This document shows positions 1 through 5,132 of a stretch of DNA of 7,801 nucleotides, one piece after another. Source of the DNA: an archaeon (GTDB lineage: Archaea; Nanobdellota; Nanobdellia; Pacearchaeales; UBA284); NCBI GenBank assembly GCA_030619955.1, contig JAUXAK010000024.1:1-7801 (forward strand), written 5' to 3'. The position numbers and the translations under genes were made by a program. Position 1 is the first letter of the stretch; every line of letters begins with the position of its first letter. The notes beneath the pieces are model-generated. The model had not been told where the DNA came from. It saw nothing but the letters and a program-made list of their open reading frames with translations, and did no database searches.

Positions 1-411
1 AGTGATTATTTGAACAGGGAAAATAATTCTGAAACAAGAGCTTTAACTATAAGTTATACTGTTCCTCCTGGCGGCGGAGGCGGTGGAAGCAGAAGAACAA
101 TTACAAATGTAACTTGTGTTGAGAATTGGAATTGTTCTAAATGGAGTGAATGTGTTAATGAAAGCCAAGGTAGAGAGTGTGTTGATTTAAATGACTGCAA
201 TACTACTAAAAATAAACCATCTGAATTTAGAAGTTGTGAAGTTGAAGTTCCTGAAGAAAATGTTAGTGAAATAGAAGAGTTTGAAGAAGAGGAAGAAAAA
301 AAGAAGATTAATTGGAATTTAGTTTTGTTGATAAGTGTGGCTGTTATAGGTGTTGTTTTGATTGTTTTGATATTAAAAGAGAAAGTGTGGAAAAGGAGAA
401 ATAGAAAATGA
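1..411 (+). CDS. C-terminal part of a secreted, membrane-anchored surface protein with a thrombospondin type 1-like module (5' end outside window)
   Basis: The reading frame is open from base 1, so the true start lies upstream; the TTG at 10 is only an internal codon. Counting from the first codon in the window, the 136 visible residues show a six-glycine linker (24-29), then a compact cysteine module with C39, C45, C51, C60, C66 and C79 and a W43/W48 pair. This resembles the thrombospondin type 1-like repeats common in exported proteins of DPANN archaea. Next come an acidic stalk (residues 85-99), one transmembrane helix (about 106-126) and a basic tail ending in KRRNRK. That is the topology of a C-tail-anchored extracellular protein. 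Six Asn-X-Ser/Thr sequons lie outside the membrane (N8, N36, N44, N53, N67, N87), so it is a likely substrate of the glycosylation enzymes encoded further right. Its stop overlaps the next start (ATGA). The function of the missing N-terminal part is unknown. Confidence 0.8.
   Translation, partial: SDYLNRENNSETRALTISYTVPPGGGGGGSRRTITNVTCVENWNCSKWSECVNESQGRECVDLNDCNTTKNKPSEFRSCEVEVPEENVSEIEEFEEEEEKKKINWNLVLLISVAVIGVVLIVLILKEKVWKRRNRK
394..398 (+). promoter_or_regulatory. Shine-Dalgarno-like site for the AbrB-like gene
   Basis: AGGAG lies nine bases before the ATG at 408, inside the 3' end of the upstream gene. It supports the 408 start over the in-frame ATG at 420, whose only purine-rich upstream element (GGAGG at 415-419) directly abuts the start codon and is too close to serve it. 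Confidence 0.5.
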
Positions 412-569
412 AATGGAGGATGAAAATTCAAAAACTAGGAAGAATCCAAATTCCTTCCAAATATTTATATTCTTACAAAATTGAGGAAGGAGATATAGTT
501 ATTATTAAAGAAAAAGGAAAAAAATTAATATTAACTTTTAAAAAAAGAAAAACCAAAGAGAAAAAATAA
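408..569 (+). CDS. Small AbrB/SpoVT-like swapped-hairpin DNA-binding protein (53 aa)
   Basis: This short gene encodes 53 residues beginning MKWRMKIQKLGRIQIP. The pattern matches the AbrB/SpoVT/MazE swapped-hairpin fold: a strand with G11-R12-I13-x-I15-P16, a short helical linker, E27-G28-D29, then two strands (about 30-35 and 39-44). Known members are dimeric DNA-binding transition-state regulators or antitoxins. The C-terminal nine residues are mostly Lys/Arg, which would suit nucleic acid contact. The ATG overlaps the stop of the surface-protein gene by four bases (ATGA), suggesting translational coupling, and an AGGAG element precedes it. No toxin gene follows: the next gene is a membrane insertase after an 89-bp gap. 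The protein may therefore be a stand-alone regulator rather than half of a toxin-antitoxin pair. Fold assignment is by motif only; the target is unknown. Confidence 0.65.
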   Translation: MKWRMKIQKLGRIQIPSKYLYSYKIEEGDIVIIKEKGKKLILTFKKRKTKEKK

Positions 570-583
570 TATAAATGATAAGG

Positions 584-593
584 TTTATAAAAA
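584..593 (+). promoter_or_regulatory. Putative archaeal TATA box upstream of the DUF106 insertase gene
   Basis: TTTATAAAAA resembles the archaeal TATA box and lies about 70 bases before the ATG at 659. Initiation about 25 bases downstream would leave a leader of roughly 45 bases. The region is so AT-rich that chance matches are common, so this is tentative. Confidence 0.35.
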
Positions 594-658
594 CAATAGA
601 TTTTGAAATTAAAATAAAATAAACATTAAAAAAAGTTAAAATAAAAAATTAAATTAAG

Positions 659-1123
659 ATGTTAGAAGAATTTGTTAAATTTAGTATTTTTGGCTTGCCA
701 GAAGGGCTTATATCCATGATCATTTTTTCATTTTTAATCACTTTAGTTTTAACTCTTTTGTATAAAAAATTCATTAACAAAGAAAAATATGATGAGTTAA
801 AAGCAAGGCAGAAAGAGCTAAGGCAAAAAATAAAAGAATCTAAAAATGAACCTGAAAAATTTGCCCAGCTGCAAAAAGAAATGATGCAAGCAAGCATGGA
901 AAGCATGAAGCTGACAATGAAGCCAATGCTGATTACATTTATACCATTGTTGCTTGTGTTTGGCGGGCTTAAATGGCTTTATATGGATCTTGCAAAAATT
1001 GGAAATATCTTCACATGGGGAGTTAACTTGCCTATCGTTGGCAATGGCGGTGGCTGGCTTTTTTGCTATATTGTTTTCTCACTTATATTTAGTTTAATTT
1101 TACGTAAAAAATTAGGGCTTTAA
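659..1123 (+). CDS. EMC3/TMCO1 family (DUF106) archaeal YidC/Oxa1-like membrane protein insertase
   Basis: The 154-residue protein has the Oxa1-superfamily layout of archaeal DUF106 (Ylp1-type) proteins. There is one N-terminal helix (about 15-36), a long charged cytoplasmic coiled coil (about 40-85), then two more helices (about 88-108 and 132-149). Methionines cluster where the coiled coil joins the second helix (M75, M76, M80, M83, M87, M90), a face that in YidC/Ylp1 proteins is thought to contact hydrophobic nascent chains. Length is slightly short for the family but all elements are present. It would help insert membrane proteins at the cytoplasmic membrane. The ATG at 659 gives a natural N-terminus just before the first helix; no Shine-Dalgarno site is visible. 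Prefoldin alpha follows after only 24 bases, so the two are probably cotranscribed. Confidence 0.88.
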   Translation: MLEEFVKFSIFGLPEGLISMIIFSFLITLVLTLLYKKFINKEKYDELKARQKELRQKIKESKNEPEKFAQLQKEMMQASMESMKLTMKPMLITFIPLLLVFGGLKWLYMDLAKIGNIFTWGVNLPIVGNGGGWLFCYIVFSLIFSLILRKKLGL

Positions 1124-1147
1124 AAATTAAAAAATAAAAATTAAAAA

Positions 1148-1591
1148 ATGGAAAACAAGCAAGAAAAAGAAAAACAACAAAAGAATGAAAAAAAAGAGCT
1201 TGAACAAAAAGTTCTTGAATTAGGAGCTTTAGATAATAAATTTCGTGAGCTTGAACAACAGCTTAACATGCTTGAAAAACAAATTTCTGAATTACAGTCA
1301 TGCCAAATTTCTTTTGATGAGCTAAAAAATATAACTCCAGGAACAGAGCTACTTGCCCCAATTTCCCAGGGTGTTTTTGTTAAAACAAAGCTTCTTGATA
1401 ATTCCAAAATTATTATTAATACTGGTGCCAAAGTTTTTTGCAAGAAAAGTATTGAAGAAGCAAAAGAATTTATGCAAAGCAAAATTAATCAGGTAAATGA
1501 AATTCACAACAGATTAGTTAATGAAATTAATGTTCTTGCAAAAAATATTTCATCAATAGAACAAGAGCTAAGAGCAAAAGGCCAAATTTAA
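1148..1591 (+). CDS. pfdA: Prefoldin alpha subunit
   Basis: The 147-residue protein has the alpha-prefoldin plan. An N-terminal coiled coil (about 4-58) leads to a beta-hairpin core (about 61-100) containing the characteristic segment P71-I-S-Q-G-V-F-V-K79 and the T92-G-A94 turn. A C-terminal coiled coil follows (about 103-143). Two alpha and four beta subunits form the jellyfish-shaped hexamer that captures unfolded proteins and hands them to the thermosome. Length is typical. It sits 24 bases after the DUF106 insertase gene in the same direction, an arrangement suggesting coordinated supply of factors that handle nascent chains. The ftsY gene that often follows pfdA in other archaea is absent here; a convergent gene comes next. 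The ATG at 1148 is preceded by five A residues and no Shine-Dalgarno site. Confidence 0.9.
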   Translation: MENKQEKEKQQKNEKKELEQKVLELGALDNKFRELEQQLNMLEKQISELQSCQISFDELKNITPGTELLAPISQGVFVKTKLLDNSKIIINTGAKVFCKKSIEEAKEFMQSKINQVNEIHNRLVNEINVLAKNISSIEQELRAKGQI

Positions 1592-1616
1592 TTTAACATA
1601 ACATTCTTAATAAAAA

Positions 1617-1628
1617 TTTATATTTAAA
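1617..1628 (+). promoter_or_regulatory. Orphan TATA-like element in the convergent intergenic region
   Basis: TTTATATTTAAA closely matches the archaeal TATA consensus, with an A-rich BRE-like stretch just upstream. Its centre lies about 23-24 bases before the ATG at 1645, the spacing expected for a leaderless transcript. It lies between two convergent genes and serves neither, so it may drive a small gene or RNA. It could also be a chance match in AT-rich DNA. Confidence 0.3.
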
Positions 1629-1640
1629 AAAATTAAGTCT

Positions 1641-1800
1641 CAAAATGAATCAGGAATTTCTTTTATATGCTAATATTAAAAAAAGATATGTTAATTTAAT
1701 AAAAAATTTAAAAGTTGAATCCAAAAGAATCAGAAATTCTTAATATACTAACATGAATGAAATAGACATGCTAACTTAATAAAAAAATAAATAATTATAA
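1641..1800. repeat. Degenerate 80-bp tandem duplication
   Basis: Bases 1641-1720 align with 1721-1800 at a constant offset of 80 without gaps, with 52 of 80 positions identical by hand count. Identity is concentrated in two blocks: 1641-1660 against 1721-1740 (15 of 20), and 1681-1710 against 1761-1790 (24 of 30). The middle has diverged. Many mismatches are transitions. Together with the leftover flanks it makes up most of the 212-bp space between the convergent genes. Low sequence complexity inflates the identity, so this is moderate evidence only. Confidence 0.4.
1645..1743 (+). CDS. Possible 32-residue small ORF, unrecognised
   Basis: ATG at 1645 opens 32 codons (MNQEFLLYANIKKRYVN at the N-terminus), ending at TAA 1741-1743. 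The predicted peptide is basic and resembles no family I recognise. The only positive evidence is the TATA-like element at leaderless spacing. Against it: AT-rich DNA produces such ORFs by chance, the ORF spans the junction of the degenerate tandem repeat, and no Shine-Dalgarno site is present. The transcript, if real, might instead be a noncoding RNA. Confidence 0.15.
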   Translation: MNQEFLLYANIKKRYVNLIKNLKVESKRIRNS

Positions 1801-1803
1801 AAA
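1781..1803 (-). terminator. Oligo-T terminator region for the minus-strand isomerase gene
   Basis: Read on the minus strand, the bases just after the TAA at 1804-1806 are almost entirely T and A and finish with a run of seven T (1781-1787). Archaeal RNA polymerase terminates at such T tracts without a hairpin. Confidence 0.4.
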
Positions 1804-2640
1804 TTATTTGAACATCCAAGGATAAGCTTTTTTTACTTCCTGAATAAATGATTTTCTCATAAAAAGCCCAAGTTCTGATACAATTCCTTTTATTAGAGTA
1901 GGATTAATTTTTTCAAATGCAGGATTAGATATTTTAATGCCCTTAGGTGGTTTTTCCCAGATTTCTTTTGTTGACCTTTGTTCTATTTTTTCCTCTGTTC
2001 CATAAATTGCCTTTGGATCAAATTTCCAGGAATCTGTTGCTATGTATAAAGGAATGTCATATTTTTCCATGATAATTGCAAAGAGCTCAGAACCTATTTT
2101 ATTATAAACTTTTGTTGATGTTATTGCATCACAGCCATAAAAAGCAATATCAGCTTTTTTAAATGCAATTCTTGCTCCTGAATCAACAAACATGGTTACA
2201 GGAATTTTTGCTTTAGCAAGTTGTGCTGCTGTTATTCTGCCTTGATAAAGAGGCCTTGTTTCAGTATTATAAACTTGGAATTTTTTACCTTGTTTTTTTG
2301 CTTTTATTAAAATATTAACAACAGAAGAAGAATGACAATGAGTAAAAACTAGCATGTTATTTTCAATAAGTCTAGAGCCTATCTCAGTAATTTTTTTCTG
2401 TGCATTATCAAAATGTTCTAAAGCCAATGCTATGCCTTTATTTAAGCTTGACTGAGAAAAAACAAATTTAATTGCATTTCTTAAGCAAGGTTCTGTTGGC
2501 CTTAAACTTATCAGCTTTTTAATGGATTCTTTATCATGTTTTATAAGCAATGCCTTAACTGCAGCTCTAGCAACATTTTCAGCCCCCTGAATTTTTAGTG
2601 TTTTTATATCATTACATATTTTTTCAAATTTTTTCACCAT
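1804..2640 (-). CDS. Ribose-1,5-bisphosphate isomerase (e2b2 / eIF-2B alpha-beta-delta family)
   Basis: The 278-residue protein belongs to the aIF2B/MtnA/R15P isomerase superfamily. In archaea the R15P isomerase turns ribose 1,5-bisphosphate, made by AMP phosphorylase, into ribulose 1,5-bisphosphate for type III RuBisCO. Visible motifs in order: RPTEP (47-51), THCHS (100-104) with C102 at the place of the catalytic Cys, ETRP (127-130), VDSGAR (152-157), GCDAI (169-173) with D171 at the place of the catalytic Asp, NKIG (180-183) and NPAFE (239-243). Both catalytic residues argue for an isomerase rather than a structural eIF2B subunit. The N-terminal KIQGA (16-20) has Gln where related isomerases usually carry an Arg near the phosphate site. 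It is somewhat shorter than the Thermococcus enzyme. An SD-like GAGGG (2651-2655) sits ten bases before the ATG. No AMP phosphorylase or RuBisCO gene is in the window. A 'translation initiation factor 2B-like' label remains possible. Confidence 0.75.
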   Translation of the reverse strand: MVKKFEKICNDIKTLKIQGAENVARAAVKALLIKHDKESIKKLISLRPTEPCLRNAIKFVFSQSSLNKGIALALEHFDNAQKKITEIGSRLIENNMLVFTHCHSSSVVNILIKAKKQGKKFQVYNTETRPLYQGRITAAQLAKAKIPVTMFVDSGARIAFKKADIAFYGCDAITSTKVYNKIGSELFAIIMEKYDIPLYIATDSWKFDPKAIYGTEEKIEQRSTKEIWEKPPKGIKISNPAFEKINPTLIKGIVSELGLFMRKSFIQEVKKAYPWMFK

Positions 2641-2650
2641 TTTTTCTTTT

Positions 2651-2655
2651 CCCTC
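2651..2655 (-). promoter_or_regulatory. Shine-Dalgarno-like GAGGG for the isomerase gene
   Basis: Minus-strand GAGGG ends ten bases before the ATG at 2640. With the AGGAG at 394-398 it is one of only two plausible ribosome binding sites in the window, and it supports the chosen start. Confidence 0.45.
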
Positions 2656-2677
2656 TTTTTTATTTTATTATATTTTC

Positions 2678-2690
2678 TATATTAAAAAAA
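2678..2690 (-). promoter_or_regulatory. Putative TATA-like element for the isomerase gene
   Basis: On the minus strand this reads TTTTTTTAATATA, about 38-50 bases before the ATG. Initiation about 25 bases downstream would leave a short leader beginning just upstream of the GAGGG. Tentative because of the AT-rich background. Confidence 0.3.
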
Positions 2691-2714
2691 CTTTGCTTTT
2701 GAGGTTTTGGAAAG

Positions 2715-2730
2715 TTTTTTAAAATTAAAT
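2715..2730 (+). promoter_or_regulatory. Putative TATA-like element for the SpoIIM-flippase-aglB gene set
   Basis: TTTTTTAAAATTAAAT is the best TATA-like stretch before the plus-strand membrane genes. Initiation about 25 bases downstream would place almost the whole polypurine tract in an untranslated leader of roughly 90 bases. Weak match; inference. Confidence 0.2.
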
Positions 2731-2741
2731 AGCTGAATAAT

Positions 2742-2838
2742 AAAGGGATAGATAGAAGAAGGTAGAAAGAAAAGGGTAGAAAGAAAGAGAAAAAAGGGAG
2801 AGAAAAAAGTAAGTAAAAAAAGAAAGTGAAAAACAAAA
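2742..2838 (+). repeat. Polypurine tract with imperfect 14-bp tandem units
   Basis: Of these 97 bases, 89 are A or G. The longest uninterrupted purine run is 32 bases (2778-2809). A 12-base direct repeat GGTAGAAAGAAA occurs at 2761 and 2775, and the preceding 14 bases (2747-2760) match the unit at 10 of 14, giving three imperfect 14-bp units. The tract is noncoding and fills the space directly before the SpoIIM-family start. It could be an unstructured leader, a protein-binding or nucleosome-excluding element, or a triplex-prone tract. Confidence 0.7.
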
Positions 2839-2839
2839 A

Positions 2840-3724
2840 ATGTTTGAAAGTTTAATTAATCCAAAAAAAGCTGAAAGAAAGCCCTGGGAGATGTTTTTCA
2901 TAGGCGCGCTTTATGCAGCCCTTTCAATACTTATTGTTGATTTTCTTTTTTTGGGAAATCCTGTGTTTGAAAAACATATTAGTATTCTTATTGTTTGTTT
3001 TACAGTCATTTTTTCAATACCTTTTATGTTTTATATTATTAAATTAGAAGAAGAAAAAGATATTAAAATTAAAAGCGAGAAAAAGCTGATTAAAGAGCAT
3101 GGCAAGGCAATTTCTGCACTGCTCTTCTTGTTCTTAGGTTATATGCTGGCTTTCTCAGTAATTTTTATGGCTATGCCACAAATAGAATCAAATTTTAAAA
3201 TACAACTGGAGACTTACTGCACAATAAATGCAAGATATAATGTAGAAAAATGTGTTGCTGATTATAATAATGGTTATACTGCCAGTGTTATTGACCCACC
3301 ACCACTTCAGACACTGGGAATAAAACAAGGAATGACAAGAGTCTCTACAATTCTTTCTAATAATTTTTATGTACTGCTTTTTAGTTTACTTTTTTCATTT
3401 TTGTTTGGAGCTGGTGCTATTTTTATTCTTGCATGGAATGCAAGTGTTATTGCCATAGCCATGGCTATTTTCACTAAAGGCAATATTGTTAATTTACCAG
3501 CAAGCTTTCTGCGTTATATGATTCATGGCCTGCCTGAGATAGCTTCTTATTTTATTGTGGCATTAGCAGGAGGAATCATAGGAACAGCTATAATAAGACA
3601 TAAATTTGGTCATAAAAAATTTTGGCATGTGCTACAAGATTCTCTTGATCTTATTATTATTGCACTTATAGTGCTTATTGCTTCAGCATTCATAGAAGTT
3701 TTTATAACACCAGTGTTATTCTAA
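2840..3724 (+). CDS. Stage II sporulation protein M (SpoIIM/DUF95) family integral membrane protein
   Basis: The 294-residue protein matches the SpoIIM/DUF95 family. It has hydrophobic helices at about 18-38, 47-67, 89-112, 175-211 (long enough for two passes), 230-252 and 269-292. The family signature is the region around H229-G-L-P-E233, followed by a glycine-rich helix (A243-G-G-I-I-G). In Bacillus SpoIIM is part of the DMP complex that acts on septal peptidoglycan. Archaeal members have no spore or murein context and their role is unknown. A roughly 60-residue loop (113-173), predicted outside the cell, has two cysteines (C127, C138) that could form a disulfide. The Wzx-like flippase follows after 21 bases, so the gene is probably cotranscribed with glycosylation genes. 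The ATG at 2840 follows five A residues. Confidence 0.85.
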   Translation: MFESLINPKKAERKPWEMFFIGALYAALSILIVDFLFLGNPVFEKHISILIVCFTVIFSIPFMFYIIKLEEEKDIKIKSEKKLIKEHGKAISALLFLFLGYMLAFSVIFMAMPQIESNFKIQLETYCTINARYNVEKCVADYNNGYTASVIDPPPLQTLGIKQGMTRVSTILSNNFYVLLFSLLFSFLFGAGAIFILAWNASVIAIAMAIFTKGNIVNLPASFLRYMIHGLPEIASYFIVALAGGIIGTAIIRHKFGHKKFWHVLQDSLDLIIIALIVLIASAFIEVFITPVLF

Positions 3725-3745
3725 AAAATAAAAAAATACTAAAAA

Positions 3746-5059
3746 ATGTCTTCTAAAACTACAAAAATACTAACAAGAAGGACAGTATTTTTATTCTTAG
3801 GGCTTAGTTTAGCTAATGTTGCAAGTTATCTTTTTTATTTTATTATGGCAAGAATGTTGGCTGTAGAGGACTACAGTTTATTATATTCTCTTATTGCCTT
3901 GACATATTTGTTTACAATACCTCATGAAACAATCAGGACAGTCATAGCAAGATATACAATGCGCTTTTGGACAAGAAAGAAAAAAGGCAAGATTAAAAGT
4001 CTTTTTTTTAAATCTGTAAAATATCTTGGCTTATGTTCAATTATTGCATTTGGAGTCTTTTTAGGCCTTTCACCGTTTTTAATGAAACTACTTCATGCAC
4101 CATTTAGTTCAATTATCATAATAGGCTTTTCATTATTATTCATCTTTCTTTTACCAGTAATCTGGGGAATACTTCAGGGCACAAATCGTTTTGGGCATCT
4201 TGGAATAAATAATTCAGTTGAAACAGGAGCAAAACTAATAATTGCAATACCTCTTGTGCTTTTTGGTCTAGGAGTTAATGGCGCTCTTTTAGCAATTCCT
4301 TTGTCACTTGCAATTGCTTTTTTCGCTGGGTTTTTACCAATCAAAAATATCATAAAAATTAAAAATGAAGAAGAAAAGCATAACAAAGAATATGAAGAAA
4401 AATTAAAAATTAAAGGGATGTTCCGTTATTCTTTTGCTACATTTATTATATTCATTTTCTTTGTTGCAATATACTCTGTAGATATTATATTAGCAAGATA
4501 TTTTTTAACTCCTTTATCCTCCGGGCTTTACAGCGGTGCTTCAGTAATTGGCAAGGCACTTCTTTTTTGTTCATTAGCTATAACAAGAATAATGTTTTCT
4601 GCAATAGTGGAACATCACACTAAGAACAAAACCAATAAAAAAGAAATGAAAAAAATTAAAACAGAAAGGACAAAAAGAGAAACAAAAGAAGCTAAAAAAA
4701 TTTTTAAGGGGACAGTATATGCTGTTATGGGTTTTGTAGCTGGTTTTTTATTAATTTCAATTCTTATTCCAGAGCCATTTATTAATGTTCTTCTTGGAAG
4801 CAAATATCTTGAAATGGCATATCTTTTAAAATATATGGTTTTAGCTATGGCATTTCTTTCTTTCTCTTCTTTAATTGTTTTTTATAATTTATCAATTGAT
4901 TGGCATAAAAAACTTACAGCAAGAATTTTAGGTGCAGCACTTTTTCTTTTAATAGCTTTATTGATTATTTTTCATTCAACACTTAAGCAATTTATTTTTA
5001 TTGTTCTTTTAGTAAATATATTATTATTTTTAGCTTTGTTTACAACATTAAAACATTAA
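3746..5059 (+). CDS. Wzx-like flippase (MVF/MOP superfamily polysaccharide transporter)
   Basis: The 437-residue protein has about twelve hydrophobic helices, starting at residue 12, and the MVF-type features of O-antigen/lipid-oligosaccharide flippases. An N-terminal helix leads into L38-A-V-E-D-Y-S44. A Q144-G-T-N-R-F-G150 motif lies after the fourth helix. A second-half DIILARYFL segment (246-254) is followed by SGLYSGASVIGKAL. The cytoplasmic loop at 291-321 is very rich in Lys/Arg/Glu. Such proteins move lipid-linked oligosaccharides from the cytoplasmic to the outer face of the membrane. It lies 21 bases after the SpoIIM gene and 73 bases before the oligosaccharyltransferase gene, so it most likely supplies the glycan donor to AglB. 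Length is slightly under the usual 450-500 residues. Substrate sugar cannot be read from sequence. Confidence 0.85.
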   Translation: MSSKTTKILTRRTVFLFLGLSLANVASYLFYFIMARMLAVEDYSLLYSLIALTYLFTIPHETIRTVIARYTMRFWTRKKKGKIKSLFFKSVKYLGLCSIIAFGVFLGLSPFLMKLLHAPFSSIIIIGFSLLFIFLLPVIWGILQGTNRFGHLGINNSVETGAKLIIAIPLVLFGLGVNGALLAIPLSLAIAFFAGFLPIKNIIKIKNEEEKHNKEYEEKLKIKGMFRYSFATFIIFIFFVAIYSVDIILARYFLTPLSSGLYSGASVIGKALLFCSLAITRIMFSAIVEHHTKNKTNKKEMKKIKTERTKRETKEAKKIFKGTVYAVMGFVAGFLLISILIPEPFINVLLGSKYLEMAYLLKYMVLAMAFLSFSSLIVFYNLSIDWHKKLTARILGAALFLLIALLIIFHSTLKQFIFIVLLVNILLFLALFTTLKH

Positions 5060-5085
5060 CAACACCAAGGCAAAGTTAAAGCATA

Positions 5086-5095
5086 AAATATAAAA
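5086..5095 (+). promoter_or_regulatory. Putative TATA box for aglB
   Basis: AAATATAAAA lies in the 73-bp gap after the flippase gene, 38-47 bases before the aglB ATG. Initiation about 25 bases downstream would leave a leader of about 15-20 bases. AglB could therefore have its own promoter besides read-through from the flippase. Tentative. Confidence 0.3.
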
Positions 5096-5096
5096 G

Positions 5097-5129
5097 ATGG
5101 ATAATTCTCTTAAAAACAGTAAAAAATAA
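5097..5129 (+). other. In-frame 10-codon upstream ORF before aglB
   Basis: ATG at 5097 encodes MDNSLKNSKK and stops at TAA 5127-5129, three bases before the aglB ATG and in the same frame. It may be a leader peptide allowing termination-reinitiation, a remnant of a longer aglB N-terminus cut by a stop mutation, or chance. If transcription starts from the local TATA box, the uORF start would lie outside that transcript. Confidence 0.25.
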
Positions 5130-5132
5130 AAA

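Noticed and set aside
10..12. TTG as start codon of the left-edge gene
   Set aside because: The same frame is open back to base 1 and no ribosome binding site is visible, so this is an internal Leu codon of a truncated gene.
54..431. Minus-strand ORF opposite the surface protein and the AbrB-like start
   Set aside because: It is antisense to a well-supported gene. Its Ser/Phe-rich translation and proline run simply mirror the glycine linker and Glu/Lys stretches of the plus strand.
408..569. AbrB-like protein as the antitoxin of a toxin-antitoxin pair
   Set aside because: No PIN, MazF or other toxin-like ORF is next to it; the neighbours are a surface protein and a membrane insertase.
1141..1482. 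Minus-strand ORF opposite prefoldin alpha
   Set aside because: Cys/Ser/Phe-rich shadow of Lys/Glu-rich coiled-coil codons; the plus-strand frame has clear prefoldin motifs.
1592..1803. tRNA, other structured RNA gene or CRISPR repeats in the convergent intergenic region
   Set aside because: No tRNA box sequences, GC-rich stems or regularly spaced exact repeats are present; the 80-bp units are only two and degenerate.
4174..4386. Minus-strand ORFs inside the flippase gene (also 4615-4803) and across its 3' end (5048-5287)
   Set aside because: All are low-complexity translations opposite strongly supported membrane-protein genes, with no motif of their own.
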